A stretch of DNA of 64,000 nt from Pseudomonadota bacterium (GCA_018240595.1 JAFEFL010000026.1:1-64000), one strand, 5' to 3'. Counted from the stretch's first letter, positions 27,334-36,868 are shown. Numbers and translations: made by a program. The notes: a model not told the origin generated them from the sequence alone.

Positions 27334-28446
27334 TTACGCGGCCGTCCGGCCCCACGGTTCTCGCGTCGCTTTCGGCATGGAGTCGCCGAGCATCACCATC
27401 TCGGCGATGGTCTCGCTGGTGATCAGCCCGGTCAGCCGGCCGCTCGCATCGGTCACGCCGACGGCGACGGCTTCCTTTTCCTGCAGCAGCTTGAAGGCGT
27501 CGTCGAGCGAGGCGCGATGGCCGATGGTCGGGATGTCCGGGCTCATGGCGTCGGCGACGCGGGCGTCGGGGCCGAGCGTTTTGATCGCCTTGATGATGTC
27601 ATCGCGCGTCAGCAGACCGGCCGGCTTGCCGGCGGCGTCGACCACCGGGAACTCGCCCTGGCTGGTGGCGAGCAAGGTCTGTACCGCTTCGTCGACATGA
27701 GCCTCCGGCTTGAGCGTGGCGAACTGCGTCATCATCGCGTGGCTCACCGGCACGCCGCGCGAGATCGCGCGCAGCGCCACCATGTGGGCCTCCGACGACG
27801 CGGCGAGATAGACGAAGATGGCGATGAAGATCAGGATGGGATTGACCATGAGGCCGATGAAGCCGAGCGCGAAGGCGACGAACTGGCCGATCGTGGCCGC
27901 CACTTCCGTGGCGCGCACATAGCCGAGCCGCGTCGCCAGCGCGGCGCGCAGCACGCGGCCGCCATCCATCGGGAATGCGGGAACGAGATTGAACAAAGCG
28001 AGGAACAGGTTCACCGCGGCGAGGCGATCGACCATCGAGATCTGGCCGTTGTCGATCGCCGCGGCCGCGGCCTGCGTGATGTGAGCGCCGCCAAGACCGA
28101 TGAGCAGCAGCGCGATGACGACGTTCACCAAGGGGCCGGCGATGGCGATGAGGAATTCCTGACCCGGCTGCTCGGGGATGCGCTCGAGTTGGGCAACGCC
28201 GCCGATCGGCAGCAAGGTGACGTAGGGCGTGGCGACGCCGAAGTAACGCGCGGTGAAGATGTGGCCGAATTCGTGCAGCAGCACGCAGGCAAACAGCAGG
28301 ACCATGAAGGCGAGGCTCGACCACGCCTCGCCGCCGCCGCCCTTGGCGTAGCTCGCCGCGAAGATCCAGGCCAGAAACAGCAGGAAGGTGACGTGGATGC
28401 GGACGACGGTGCCGGCGACCCTGCCGATGCTCAGTGACCAGGACAT
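27334..28446 (-). CDS. Site-2-type M50 metalloprotease with two CBS domains
   Basis: 370-aa membrane protease. HEFGH (58-62) and the later FPMDGGR (Asp 161) are the zinc-binding motifs of the S2P/SpoIVFB group; about six transmembrane helices span residues 10-225. Two CBS domains fill about 240-365 (for example VDAAGKPAGLLTRDDIIKAI) and probably sense an adenine nucleotide, as in SpoIVFB-like proteases. The ATG at 28446 gives the family start MSWSLSIGRVAGT. The substrate is unknown. Confidence 0.94.
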   Translation of the reverse strand: MSWSLSIGRVAGTVVRIHVTFLLFLAWIFAASYAKGGGGEAWSSLAFMVLLFACVLLHEFGHIFTARYFGVATPYVTLLPIGGVAQLERIPEQPGQEFLIAIAGPLVNVVIALLLIGLGGAHITQAAAAAIDNGQISMVDRLAAVNLFLALFNLVPAFPMDGGRVLRAALATRLGYVRATEVAATIGQFVAFALGFIGLMVNPILIFIAIFVYLAASSEAHMVALRAISRGVPVSHAMMTQFATLKPEAHVDEAVQTLLATSQGEFPVVDAAGKPAGLLTRDDIIKAIKTLGPDARVADAMSPDIPTIGHRASLDDAFKLLQEKEAVAVGVTDASGRLTGLITSETIAEMVMLGDSMPKATREPWGRTAA

Positions 28447-28571
28447 GAGGACCTCGCTGAAATCCCGCGCCCCATGAAAATAGGCCTGTTCCGAACCCAA
28501 TGCGAGGCCGGGGCGTTGCCAAGGGGCGTGACTAAGGCATCATGCCGCGCACGACAGCGAGGGACCGTGAT

Positions 28572-28862
28572 ATGGCGCAAAAACTGACCGCCGAGGCGCG
28601 CAAGGCCGCGCTCGCCCGCCTTCCGGGCTGGACCGATGCGCAGGGACGCGATGCCATCGTCAAGAAGTTCGTGTTCAGGGATTTCAACCAGGCCTTCGGC
28701 TTCATGACGCGGGCGGCGCTGGTCGCCGAAAAGATGGATCACCATCCGGAGTGGTTCAACGTCTACAAGACGGTCGAGGTGACGCTCTCGACCCACGACG
28801 CCGGCGGCGTCACGGAGCTCGACGTCAAGCTGGCGGAGGCGATGGAGAGGTTGGCGGGGTGA
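28572..28862 (+). CDS. phhB: 4a-hydroxytetrahydrobiopterin dehydratase
   Basis: 96-aa pterin-4a-carbinolamine dehydratase that recycles the pterin of aromatic amino-acid hydroxylases. The signature [20 protein letters not shown] (His pair) and [12 protein letters not shown] are complete. MAQKLTAE at 28572 is chosen; an upstream ATG adds ten residues. It is divergent from the M50 protease. No phenylalanine hydroxylase gene is nearby. Confidence 0.95.
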   Translation: MAQKLTAEARKAALARLPGWTDAQGRDAIVKKFVFRDFNQAFGFMTRAALVAEKMDHHPEWFNVYKTVEVTLSTHDAGGVTELDVKLAEAMERLAG

Positions 28863-28875
28863 CCGGCCAAGGATT

Positions 28876-28963
28876 CCGTTCGCCCCCGCGAAAGCGGGGG
28901 CCCAGTTCTTCGAGGCGGACGAATCCAGTGCCTCTGAGTCCCCGCTTTCGCGGGGACGAACGG
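28876..28963. repeat. Intergenic compound-hairpin repeat, type A (copy 1)
   Basis: 88-nt element with left arm CCGTTCGCCCCCGCGAAAGC and right arm GCTTTCGCGGGGACGAACGG. The arms are near-perfect inverted copies and each can also fold into its own small hairpin (CCCCCGCGAAAGCGGGGG). It lies directly after phhB and before the YkvA gene. It shares the CCGCGAAAGCGG core with two other copies in this window. Confidence 0.85.
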
Positions 28964-29012
28964 TCTTTTGCCTCTGCTTGAACTCCGCTTCTTCGGCCCC
29001 CAAATAACAAAC

Positions 29013-29378
29013 ATGCGTACTGCCCGCACCATGTTCGGAACTTCACCGGCTGGCGATGATCCGTCGCTGCAGCGCCGGTTCTGGCGCAAGCTTGGTGTGG
29101 TGTTCGCGCAGGTGCCATTCGCAGAGGATCTGCTCGCCGCTTATTACTGCGCCTTCGACCGCGCCACGCCGGTGCAGGTGAAGGGCACGCTGGTCGCGGC
29201 CATTGCCTATTTCGTGCTGCCGTTCGACGCGGTTCCGGACTTCCTGCCGGTGCTCGGCTTCACCGACGACGCGGCGGTGCTGATGACCGCGCTCAAGCTG
29301 GTGTCGAGCCACATGCGTCCCGAGCATCGCGACGCGGCAAGGGGCAAGTTGGAAGAGTTACGGGCGCCTGCTGCCTGA
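29013..29378 (+). CDS. YkvA/DUF1232 family membrane protein
   Basis: About 121-aa protein. The DUF1232 core includes VKGTLVAAIAYFVLPFDAVP and PDFLPVLGFTDDAAVL, with the PxDxxPDxxP-like turn between two hydrophobic helices. The start could be 29013 or 29031; upstream in-frame sequence is the end of a repeat element and is unlikely to be coding. The function is unknown in the family. Confidence 0.88.
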   Translation: MRTARTMFGTSPAGDDPSLQRRFWRKLGVVFAQVPFAEDLLAAYYCAFDRATPVQVKGTLVAAIAYFVLPFDAVPDFLPVLGFTDDAAVLMTALKLVSSHMRPEHRDAARGKLEELRAPAA

Positions 29379-29391
29379 GCCATTCCTCTGG

Positions 29392-29474
29392 CGTCATCGC
29401 CCGCGAAAGCGGGCGATCCAGCCCTTAACGATCATCGCGCGCAAGAGCTGGGTCCCCGCCTGCGCGGGGACGAC
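29392..29474. repeat. Intergenic compound-hairpin repeat, type A (copy 2)
   Basis: 83-nt element made of two hairpins: CGCCCGCGAAAGCGGGCG and TCCCCGCCTGCGCGGGGA. Flanking GATCCAGC and GCTGGGTC can pair across the centre to form a longer outer stem. It lies between the YkvA gene and the convergent quinone oxidoreductase gene. Confidence 0.85.
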
Positions 29475-29496
29475 TCGAGATATTCGTCCGCCGCCC

Positions 29497-30471
29497 TTAC
29501 GGCTTCAGAATCACCTTGCCCATGACCTTGCGGTCGGCGAGGGCCTTGAGCGCGGTGGCGGCTTCGCTCAGCGGATAGACGGCGTGCACGTGTGACGACA
29601 GCTTGCCCTCCACCGCCCAGCGCAGAAGCTGCGCGACATTGGCGCGGTGGCCGGCGGGATCGCGCTCGGTCCACGCACCCCAGAACACGCCGAGCACGTT
29701 GGCGCTCTTCAAGAGAAACAGATTGAACGGCACCTTCGGGATATCGCCGGCGGCAAAGCCGACGACGAGGAAGCGGCCCTCCCAGGCGATGGCGCGCAGC
29801 GCCGCCTCGGCGTAGGCGCCGCCGACCGGGTCGTAGATGACGTCGGCGCCCTTGCCGCCGGTGGCGCGGCGCAGCGCGTCCTTGAGGTCTTCCGCGGCGT
29901 AGTCGATGCCGTCATCGGCGCCGCGTTCCTTGCAGAACGCGACCTTCTCCGGCGACGAGGCGCAGGCGATGACGCGCGCGCCCATGATCTTGCCGATCTC
30001 GACGGCGGCGACGCCGACGCCGCCGGAGGCGCCGAGCACGGCGAGCGACTCACCGGCTTTGAGATGTGCCCGGTCCTTCAGCGCGTACAAGGTCGTGCCG
30101 TAGGTGACGCAGAGGCCGGCGGCGCGATCGAAATCGAGATCGTCCGGGATCGGCGTCAGCGCTTTCGCCGGCACCGCGATGGCCTCGCGCGCCGCGCCGT
30201 AGCCGGTGAAGCCGAGCACACGGTCACCCGCTTTGAACTCGGTAACGTCGGCTGCGACACTTTCGACCACGCCGGCGAATTCCGCAGAGGGCGAGAACGG
30301 GAAGGCAGGTTTCGTCTGATACTTGCCCTGGATGATCAGTGTGTCGAAGAAGTTCAGCGCCGCGGCCTTGATCCGGACCACGACCTCGCCGGGCCCCGGC
30401 ATCGGGTCGGCAATCTCGGCCAGTTCGAGTTCATCGGGCGGGCCGTAATGCGTGCAGAGCAGGGCTTTCAT
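29497..30471 (-). CDS. NADPH:quinone oxidoreductase family protein (zinc-free MDR)
   Basis: 324-aa medium-chain reductase. The GroES-like N-terminal half (VRIKAAALNFFDTLIIQGKY) lacks the zinc-binding Cys and His of alcohol dehydrogenases, and the Rossmann half has LAVLGASGGVGVAAVEIGK and GADVIYDPVGG, as in Qor-type quinone reductases. The ATG at 30471 gives MKALLCTHYGPPDEL, the normal start. The exact substrate, quinone or enoyl ketone, is not decided. Confidence 0.92.
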   Translation of the reverse strand: MKALLCTHYGPPDELELAEIADPMPGPGEVVVRIKAAALNFFDTLIIQGKYQTKPAFPFSPSAEFAGVVESVAADVTEFKAGDRVLGFTGYGAAREAIAVPAKALTPIPDDLDFDRAAGLCVTYGTTLYALKDRAHLKAGESLAVLGASGGVGVAAVEIGKIMGARVIACASSPEKVAFCKERGADDGIDYAAEDLKDALRRATGGKGADVIYDPVGGAYAEAALRAIAWEGRFLVVGFAAGDIPKVPFNLFLLKSANVLGVFWGAWTERDPAGHRANVAQLLRWAVEGKLSSHVHAVYPLSEAATALKALADRKVMGKVILKP

Positions 30472-30687
30472 GGATGTCCTGGAGGCGCGTGGGGGTCCGG
30501 CGGGTTCTAACATGCACGTTGCGCCGCCATAAACGGCGGGCATGGTGCCATTAACTTTTCGCCGCTAAGGTGGCGGGGAAAGCCGAATTGTGCCTTCACT
30601 ATGCCGATATTGGTCCGTTAGTGGGCCAGTGTCTCCTTGAAACTCAGGCGGCGTGCGACGCGTCGTTCATTCAACCGGTAGGTCCCG

Positions 30688-31245
30688 ATGAGAATGAAAC
30701 ATTGCCTAAGCCCCGCGATTGCCTTGTTCGCCGCCAGTGCGGCGTCGTTGATCGCTTTTTCCCCTCAGCCAGCCCAGGCGCAGTCCAAGAATCCGGCGGA
30801 CCAGGCCGTCCTGCTCGGCCAGTTCGGCGACTGGGGCGCCTACACCGCCACGCCGGGCGGCAAGAAGGTCTGCTTCGTGCTGTCCAAGCCGACCCAGGCC
30901 ACTACGGAGCCGGCCGGCCGCAACCGTGACCAGTCCTACGCCTTCGTCTCCACTCGTCCCTCCGAGAAAGTGAAGAACGAGGTGTCTTTGATCGTCGGCT
31001 ACCCGCAGAAGCCGAATTTCGATGCCAGCGCCGCGGTCGATGGCAAGACATATGTCCTGTACACACAGAACGACGGTGCCTGGGTCAAGAATGCCGGCGA
31101 GGAGGCGCAGATGGTCGAGGCCATGCGCAAGGGTTCCAGCCTGGTGATCAAGAGCGAATCCGCCCGCGGCACCAAGACCACGGATACCTACTCGCTCAAG
31201 GGCATCGGCGAGGCGCTCGACAAGGTCGCCGCGGAGTGTAAATAG
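30688..31245 (+). CDS. Invasion-associated locus B (IalB) family periplasmic protein
   Basis: 185-aa secreted protein. A signal peptide ends at AQPAQAQS-like residues near 32, and the mature part is beta-rich, with FGDWGAYTATPGGKKVCFV and SVSLIVGYPQ-like strands. This pattern, a GDW near the N-terminus and a single conserved Cys pair (VCFV and AAECK), is that of the IalB family, named from Bartonella but widespread in non-pathogenic alphaproteobacteria. A strong terminator follows 31 nt later. The function here is unknown. Confidence 0.85.
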   Translation: MRMKHCLSPAIALFAASAASLIAFSPQPAQAQSKNPADQAVLLGQFGDWGAYTATPGGKKVCFVLSKPTQATTEPAGRNRDQSYAFVSTRPSEKVKNEVSLIVGYPQKPNFDASAAVDGKTYVLYTQNDGAWVKNAGEEAQMVEAMRKGSSLVIKSESARGTKTTDTYSLKGIGEALDKVAAECK

Positions 31246-31276
31246 GCCCGCATCTGCCTACATAGACAGGATGCCT

Positions 31277-31311
31277 CTTGACCCTCTCCGGTTGGAGAGG
31301 GTCAAGTTTTT
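31277..31311 (+). terminator. Strong rho-independent terminator after the IalB-family gene
   Basis: A perfect 13-bp stem, CTTGACCCTCTCC (31277-31289) and GGAGAGGGTCAAG (31294-31306), with a 4-nt loop is followed by five T residues. It separates the IalB-family gene from rlmN. Confidence 0.93.
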
Positions 31312-31338
31312 CCCGCTTCCCGTGATATATTTGTTCCA

Positions 31339-32574
31339 ATGACCCTCGCCTCCGACCAGCACAGCGCCACCCCGGGCTTCGTCGAAAAGACGCCGCTCGA
31401 GGCCTATGTCGCGCCGGACAAGCCGTCGCTCGTCGGCTTGTCGCGGCCGGAACTGTCGGACGTGCTGGGCGAACTCGGCATCGCCGCCGGCCAGCGCAAG
31501 ATGCGGGTGCAGCAGCTCTGGCACTGGATCTATTTCCGCGGCGCCACCTCGTTCGAGACCATGACGACGATCTCGAAGGAGCTGCGCGCGCTGCTGGCGA
31601 CGCGCTACACCGTCGATCGCCCCGAAGTCGTCGCCGAGCAGGTCTCGGTCGACGGCACGCGCAAATGGCTGCTGCGGCTGCCGGGCGACAAGGATTCCAA
31701 GCTGCCGCACGATGTCGAGTGCGTCTACATTCCCGACACCGAGCGTGGCACCTTGTGCGTTTCGAGCCAGGTCGGCTGCACGCTGACCTGCGCCTTCTGC
31801 CACACCGGCACGCAGCGCCTGGTGCGCAATCTCACCGCCGGCGAGATCGTCGGCCAGGTGCTGGCGGCGCGCGACCGGCTCGGCGACTGGCCGGGCGGCA
31901 CGCGCCCGACCGACGGCGTCATTCCCTCCGGCGAGCGCTGCATCACCAACATCGTGATGATGGGCATGGGCGAGCCGCTCTACAATTTCGACGCGGTGCG
32001 CGACGCGTTGCTGATCATGGCGGACGGCGACGGCATCGGCATCTCCAAGCGCCGCATCACCTTGTCGACCTCCGGCGTGGTGCCGAACATCGTGCGTGCC
32101 GGCGCCGAGATCGGCTGCATGCTGGCGATCTCGCTGCACGCGGTGCGCGACGATCTGCGCGACGTGCTGGTGCCGCTTAATCGCAAATACAAGATCGCCG
32201 AGCTGATGGAAGCGTGCCGCAATTATCCCGGCGCGTCGAACGCCAAGCGCATCACCTTCGAGTATGTGATGCTCAAGGGCGTCAACGATTCGATCGAGGA
32301 CGCCAAGGCGCTGATCAAGCTGCTCAAGGGCATTCCGGCCAAAATCAATCTCATTCCGTTCAATCCGTGGCCGGGCACCAAATACGAATGCTCCGACTGG
32401 GAGCAGATTGAGAAGTTCTCGCAGGTCGTGTTCGACGCCGGCTACGCTTCGCCGGTGCGCACACCGCGTGGCCGCGACATCCTTGCCGCCTGCGGCCAGC
32501 TCAAGAGCGCGACCGAGAAACTGTCCGCCCGCGAGCGCATGGCGCTACGCGCCATGGCGATGACCGACGAATGA
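31339..32574 (+). CDS. rlmN: Dual-specificity 23S rRNA/tRNA adenine-C2 methyltransferase
   Basis: 411-aa radical-SAM enzyme that methylates A2503 of 23S rRNA and A37 of some tRNAs. The cluster-binding CTLTCAFC motif (C147, C151, C154) follows the typical N-terminal helical domain. [24 protein letters not shown] and [14 protein letters not shown] (in part) are characteristic blocks, and a Cys in ILAACGQL near the C-terminus is the methyl-transfer Cys pair partner. The stop overlaps the next gene's ATG (ATGA). Confidence 0.97.
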   Translation: MTLASDQHSATPGFVEKTPLEAYVAPDKPSLVGLSRPELSDVLGELGIAAGQRKMRVQQLWHWIYFRGATSFETMTTISKELRALLATRYTVDRPEVVAEQVSVDGTRKWLLRLPGDKDSKLPHDVECVYIPDTERGTLCVSSQVGCTLTCAFCHTGTQRLVRNLTAGEIVGQVLAARDRLGDWPGGTRPTDGVIPSGERCITNIVMMGMGEPLYNFDAVRDALLIMADGDGIGISKRRITLSTSGVVPNIVRAGAEIGCMLAISLHAVRDDLRDVLVPLNRKYKIAELMEACRNYPGASNAKRITFEYVMLKGVNDSIEDAKALIKLLKGIPAKINLIPFNPWPGTKYECSDWEQIEKFSQVVFDAGYASPVRTPRGRDILAACGQLKSATEKLSARERMALRAMAMTDE

Positions 32575-33020
32575 GTCTCATCGGCCGCATCTTCGTCATC
32601 GTCTTTGCCGTGATTCTCGCCAGTCTGGCGGCGGGCATCGCCATCGCCGTGGGCATTCTCGGGCCGCAATGGCACTCGATGTCCGGCGATCCGGTGGAGC
32701 GCGTGTTCTTCTGGGGCACAGCTTTCGTCGGCGCTACCGGCACTGGCGCGCTCGGCATCCTGCCGATGATTATCCTCATTGCGCTCGCCGAGGCCTTCAA
32801 GGTCCGCTCGCTGGCGCTCAACATGCTCGGCGGCGTCGCCATGCTGCTGCTCAGCTATTACGGCGCCGGCTTTGCGCCGCCATCCTACGAAGAGTCGATC
32901 GATCATCCGCCGCCGATCGTGTCGCACGATCTGGAAATCGCGGCTGCCGCCGGTGCGGTGTTCGGGCTGGTGTACTGGCTGATCGCCGGCCGCAATGCCG
33001 GGCGGTGGCGGCGTGTCTAG
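32571..33020 (+). CDS. Hypothetical four-helix membrane protein
   Basis: 149-aa protein with about four hydrophobic helices (5-30, 45-70, 80-98, 120-138). A polar loop around residues 100-118 contains [11 protein letters not shown]. It overlaps the rlmN stop by 4 nt, so it is translationally coupled, but I do not recognise the family. It converges with the DsbA-fold gene, overlapping its 3' end by 4 nt. Confidence 0.75.
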   Translation: MSLIGRIFVIVFAVILASLAAGIAIAVGILGPQWHSMSGDPVERVFFWGTAFVGATGTGALGILPMIILIALAEAFKVRSLALNMLGGVAMLLLSYYGAGFAPPSYEESIDHPPPIVSHDLEIAAAAGAVFGLVYWLIAGRNAGRWRRV

Positions 33021-33622
33021 CGCCGCAGTGCCCAATCCAGCGCGCTTTCCAGCCGGTCGTTGCCCCAGAACAATTCGCCATCGGATGTGACGAAGCTCGG
33101 CGCGCCGAAGATGCCGAGTCGGATCGCTTCCTCGGTCTGCTCGCGCAGGCGCAGCTTGTTGGCGTCGGATTGTGCGCGGTTCATGACCTCGCCCGCATCC
33201 CTGCCGAGCGCGCGAATGATCGCCGCTACCGTCTCGGGCTCGCCGATGTTCTTCCGCTCGCCGAATTGCGCGCGATAGACGGCTGCTGTGAAATCCTCAC
33301 CCCAGCCTTCATCGAACGCGATCAGTGCCACGCGCGCGGCGAGGATGGTGTTCTGCGGAAACGATGGCGGCTCGGCAAAGGGCAGTTCCATCGCGTTGCA
33401 AATGCGGGAAAGGTCGCGCCACATGTAGCGACCCTTGGCCGGATACATGTTGAACGGCGAGGTGGTCCAGCCATTCTGCTTGAACACCGGGCCGAGCAGG
33501 AAAGGCCGCCAGCGCACCGCGATGCCGCGCTGCGCGGCCAGCGCGCCGATCCGCAAGGCGGCCGGATAGGAATAGGTCGAGGCGAATTCGAACCAGAAAT
33601 CGAGCGCGGGCTGCTGCGTCAT
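33017..33622 (-). CDS. DsbA-fold 2-hydroxychromene-2-carboxylate isomerase family protein
   Basis: 201-aa thioredoxin-like protein of the kappa-GST/HCCA isomerase type. It starts DFWFEFASTYSYPAALRI, where Ser replaces the redox CxxC of DsbA, and has FLLGPVFKQNGW and a late cis-Pro turn GIFGAPSFVTSDGELFWGND (in part). HCCA isomerases use glutathione to isomerise aromatic ring-cleavage products, but many homologues act on unknown substrates. Start is ATG 33622 or 33631. Confidence 0.9.
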   Translation of the reverse strand: MTQQPALDFWFEFASTYSYPAALRIGALAAQRGIAVRWRPFLLGPVFKQNGWTTSPFNMYPAKGRYMWRDLSRICNAMELPFAEPPSFPQNTILAARVALIAFDEGWGEDFTAAVYRAQFGERKNIGEPETVAAIIRALGRDAGEVMNRAQSDANKLRLREQTEEAIRLGIFGAPSFVTSDGELFWGNDRLESALDWALRR

Positions 33623-33703
33623 GATGGCCATCCTAGCGGCAACGGTCGCGACTTTCCATTTCCTGCCGCCTCGGCTACAGGGACGCCGAGTTTGAGGACT
33701 AAG

Positions 33704-34537
33704 ATGGGCCGCACCGGACTTTATATCGCGCTCGCCGTGGGTGCCGTCACCGGCCTGGTGTTCGGCTTCTATCCCGAGCTCGACCTGATCATCTCGCGCC
33801 CGTTCTACGACTATACGATCGGCGGCAATCAATTCGGCTGGCGCATTTATCCGCCACTGATGACGGCGCGCGACGCCGGGCTCTGGGTCGGCACGCTGAT
33901 CATCGTGCCGGCGCTGCTGGCGCTGCTCTACAAGATCGTCTTTCCGCGGCGGCGCTCGCTGCTGTCGGGACGCGCGGTGCTATTCCTGGCGGCGACCATG
34001 GCGCTTGGCCCCGGCCTGCTGGTCAACGTGCTGCTGAAGGATCACTGGCACCGGCCACGCCCGATCGACATCGTGCAGTTCGGCGGCAACGAGCACTTCC
34101 GGCCGTGGTGGGATCCGCGCGGCGACTGTCCCAACAATTGCGCCTTCGTCTCGGGCGACGTGTCCGGCGCGGTCTGGACCATCGCGCCCGCGGTGCTGGT
34201 GCCGGCGCCGTGGCGCGCCGTCGCGGTCGGCGCGGCGCTGACGCTCGGCACCGGTATGGCGCTGATCCGCGTGATGGCCGGCGGCCATGCCGCCAGCGAT
34301 GTGATCTTCGCCGGCGTCTTCACCTTCCTGGTGATCTGGCTGGTCTACGCCTTGATCTATCGCTGGCCGTCGACGCGGCTCAGCGAGGAAGCCTCCGAAC
34401 GGCGGCTCGAGCGGTTCTCGGCGCGCGGCCGGCGCGTGGCGCATTGGCTCGGCTGGCGTGTCGCCTCGGAGATTGCCGGTCCGGAAGGCGACGCGACCGC
34501 CGACCCCAAGGTCAAGCGCCGCTTCGGCTGGTGGTGA
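33704..34537 (+). CDS. PAP2-family lipid phosphatase with altered second motif
   Basis: 277-aa membrane enzyme with about six helices. It has the first PAP2 motif KDHWHRPRP (K-x6-RP) and the third RVMAGGHAASD (R-x5-H-x3-D), but the second, normally PSGH, reads FVSGD. The remaining catalytic His and Arg are intact. Lipid A or undecaprenyl phosphatases are the usual roles of such proteins in alphaproteobacteria. The C-terminal 60 residues are basic and cytoplasmic. ATG 33704 is chosen as it gives the first helix MGRTGLYIALAVGAV. Confidence 0.88.
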   Translation: MGRTGLYIALAVGAVTGLVFGFYPELDLIISRPFYDYTIGGNQFGWRIYPPLMTARDAGLWVGTLIIVPALLALLYKIVFPRRRSLLSGRAVLFLAATMALGPGLLVNVLLKDHWHRPRPIDIVQFGGNEHFRPWWDPRGDCPNNCAFVSGDVSGAVWTIAPAVLVPAPWRAVAVGAALTLGTGMALIRVMAGGHAASDVIFAGVFTFLVIWLVYALIYRWPSTRLSEEASERRLERFSARGRRVAHWLGWRVASEIAGPEGDATADPKVKRRFGWW

Positions 34538-34621
34538 ACCGCGCGTGCTGCACTGGCGTTGCCGTCCGATTGGACTAAAGTATCCAATCGCGGTCGGCGA
34601 GCGCGTTGCAGGAGGCACGGC

Positions 34622-34942
34622 ATGGCGGAAGAACAGCAGACACTGCATCGCGTCCTGCAAATGAAGATCCGCGCGCTCGGCGAGCCGGCCCAGGTGCTCG
34701 CTCTCGTGCAAAGCACGGCGCCGTTCTACCGCGCGCTGGGCGGCACCCAGGTGCGCTTCCTGCAGAATGTCGACGATCCGGCGCAGTTCGTGATCGAGGT
34801 CGAGTACGAGGCGAACGCCGCACTCGAGATCAACCGCCAGAAGATCTCCAGCGACCCTATGGTGCGCACCTTCCTGCAGGGCTGGAAGACCCTGTTGGCC
34901 GGCGCCGCCGAGATGGACGTCTATCAAGACGTCGGCAAGTAG
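34622..34942 (+). CDS. Hypothetical 106-aa cytosolic protein
   Basis: Short acidic/neutral protein with an alpha-beta pattern: MKIRALGEPAQVLALVQSTA, TQVRFLQNVDDPAQFVIEVE and a C-terminal helix TFLQGWKTLLAGAAE. The layout is like a dimeric alpha-beta barrel (ABM/EthD-like) monooxygenase fold, but no signature residue confirms it. A GGAGG lies 11-15 nt before the ATG. It precedes argG by 176 nt on the same strand. Confidence 0.65.
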   Translation: MAEEQQTLHRVLQMKIRALGEPAQVLALVQSTAPFYRALGGTQVRFLQNVDDPAQFVIEVEYEANAALEINRQKISSDPMVRTFLQGWKTLLAGAAEMDVYQDVGK

Positions 34943-35118
34943 CCTAAAAACAGGCGCAATATCAATCAGTTGAGGCTGGCGTCCGAGAACGCCAGACGAC
35001 CCGGCTTGAGTGCCGACCGCGCTTGCACCTGTGGCGCAGCGCCCTATAGTCCCGCGCGACTTCAACATTTTCGCCGGCCGTGATCCGCGTCCGGCGTTCA
35101 TCCAAACAGGCATTGCGA

Positions 35119-36360
35119 ATGGCGAGCGACGGCACCAAGCGGGACATCAAGAAGGTTGTTCTGGCCTATTCCGGCGGTCTCGATACTTCGATCATCCTGA
35201 AGTGGCTGCAGACCACTTATGGCGCCGAGGTAGTGACCTTCACCGCCGACCTTGGCCAGGGCGAGGAGCTGGGACCCGCGCGCGAGAAGGCGCTGCGCGC
35301 CGGCATCAAGCCCGAGAACATCTTCATCGACGACCTGCGTGAGGAGTTCGTGCGCGACTTCGTTTATCCGATGTTCCGCGCCAATACCGTCTATGAGGGC
35401 CAGTACCTGCTCGGCACCTCGATCGCGCGCCCGCTGATCGCCAAGCGCCAGATCGAGATCGCGCATCAGGTCGGCGCCGACGCCGTCTGCCACGGCGCCA
35501 CCGGCAAGGGTAACGATCAGGTTCGCTTCGAACTCGGCTATTACGCGCTCGACCCGTCGATCAAGATCGTCGCGCCGTGGCGCGAATGGACCTTCAAGGG
35601 CCGCGACGATCTGCTGAAGTTCGCGCGCGACCACCAGATCACCATCACCAAGGACAAGGAAGGCGAGGCACCGTTCTCGGTCGACGCCAACCTGCTGCAC
35701 TCCTCGTCCGAGGGCAAGGTTCTGGAAGATCCGGCCAAGGAAGCGCCGCCGATCGTGTATCAGCGCACCATCTCGCCGATGGAGGCGCCCGACAAGCCGA
35801 CCGAGATCTCGATCGGCTTCAAACGCGGCGATGCCGTCAGCCTGAACGGCAAGGCTATGTCGCCGGCGACGCTGCTCGCCGAGCTCAACAAATATGGCCA
35901 CGACAACGGTATCGGCCGGCTCGATCTGGTCGAGAACCGTTTCGTCGGCATGAAGTCGCGCGGTGTTTACGAGACGCCCGGCGGCACCATCCTGCTCGCG
36001 GCGCATCGCGCCATCGAATCGATCACGCTCGACCGCGGCGCGGCGCATCTCAAGGACGAACTGATGCCGCGCTACGCCGAGCTCATTTACAACGGTTTCT
36101 GGTTCGCGCCGGAGCGCGAGATCCTGCAGGCGGCGATCGACAAGTCGCAGGAGATGGTCGAGGGAACGGTGCGGCTCAAGCTCTACAAGGGCAACGTCAT
36201 CGTCACCGGCCGGGAGAGCGACGCGTCGCTTTACTCTTCGACGCTGGTCACCTTCGAAGACGACAAGGGCGCCTACGACCAGAAGGATGCGGCGGGCTTC
36301 ATCCGCCTCAACGCGCTGCGGCTGCGCACGCTCGGCCAGCGCAAGAAGACACTCAAATAA
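35119..36360 (+). CDS. argG: Argininosuccinate synthase
   Basis: Condenses citrulline and aspartate with ATP in arginine synthesis. In the 413-aa product, the PP-loop [10 protein letters not shown] binds ATP, and [23 protein letters not shown] and [19 protein letters not shown] (in part) are standard. ATG 35119 begins [13 protein letters not shown] short hairpin CTGGCG/CGCCAG lies in the leader about 120-140 nt upstream, with no T run. Confidence 0.98.
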   Translation: MASDGTKRDIKKVVLAYSGGLDTSIILKWLQTTYGAEVVTFTADLGQGEELGPAREKALRAGIKPENIFIDDLREEFVRDFVYPMFRANTVYEGQYLLGTSIARPLIAKRQIEIAHQVGADAVCHGATGKGNDQVRFELGYYALDPSIKIVAPWREWTFKGRDDLLKFARDHQITITKDKEGEAPFSVDANLLHSSSEGKVLEDPAKEAPPIVYQRTISPMEAPDKPTEISIGFKRGDAVSLNGKAMSPATLLAELNKYGHDNGIGRLDLVENRFVGMKSRGVYETPGGTILLAAHRAIESITLDRGAAHLKDELMPRYAELIYNGFWFAPEREILQAAIDKSQEMVEGTVRLKLYKGNVIVTGRESDASLYSSTLVTFEDDKGAYDQKDAAGFIRLNALRLRTLGQRKKTLK

Positions 36361-36430
36361 GTCGATGGTGTAATGCCGGCTGCAGATGCGATCTCGGCAA
36401 GCCGGCAAGTAGCAAAGACGGGAGATCAAG

Positions 36431-36856
36431 ATGGGCTTGGGAAAGACACCTGGCGTGGCGATCGTGGCGGCCGGCATGCTGGCTCTGGCAATGGCGGCTT
36501 GCTCGTCCAGCAAGAACGCCGAACCGGACGCCAATATCTATCCCAAGAACTACAAGCTCGAACTGATGAATACGTTGCAACGCGAATTGGACGATCCGAC
36601 CAATATCCGCGACGCCTACATCACCGACCCGTTCCTGACGACCGCCAGCCGCGAGCAGCGTTACGCCGTCTGCGTGCGCAGCAATTCGCGCGACCTCAAT
36701 CATAACTACACCGGCGCCAAGGACCGCATCGGCTATTTCTATGCCGGGTCCCTCAATCAACTGGTCGCGGCGACGCCCGAGCAGTGCGGCAAGGCGGCCT
36801 ACAAACCGTGGCCCGAACTACAAAGCATCTGCTTCAGCGACAAGGGCTGCAAATAG
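36431..36856 (+). CDS. Small lipoprotein, hypothetical
   Basis: 141-aa protein with a lipoprotein signal ending AMAACSSSK (Cys about 24), then a conserved-looking region with IYPKNYKLELMNTLQRELDD, RDAYITDPFL and YAVCVRSNSRDLNHNY. This pattern occurs in a family of small alphaproteobacterial lipoproteins of unknown function. Four further cysteines near the C-terminus (ICFSDKGCK) may pair. It converges with the M48 protease gene. Confidence 0.82.
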   Translation: MGLGKTPGVAIVAAGMLALAMAACSSSKNAEPDANIYPKNYKLELMNTLQRELDDPTNIRDAYITDPFLTTASREQRYAVCVRSNSRDLNHNYTGAKDRIGYFYAGSLNQLVAATPEQCGKAAYKPWPELQSICFSDKGCK

Positions 36857-36868
36857 CCGTCCGCGATC

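Noticed and set aside
28876..29474. Repeat elements read as a CRISPR array or simple terminators
   Set aside because: Copies are few, unequal, unspaced and palindromic along their whole length, with no T tracts and no cas genes.
34976..34995. CTGGCG/CGCCAG hairpin before argG as a terminator or riboswitch
   Set aside because: No T run follows on either strand and no known riboswitch core was recognised.
35098..36534. 478-aa open frame on the minus strand
   Set aside because: Antisense to argG.
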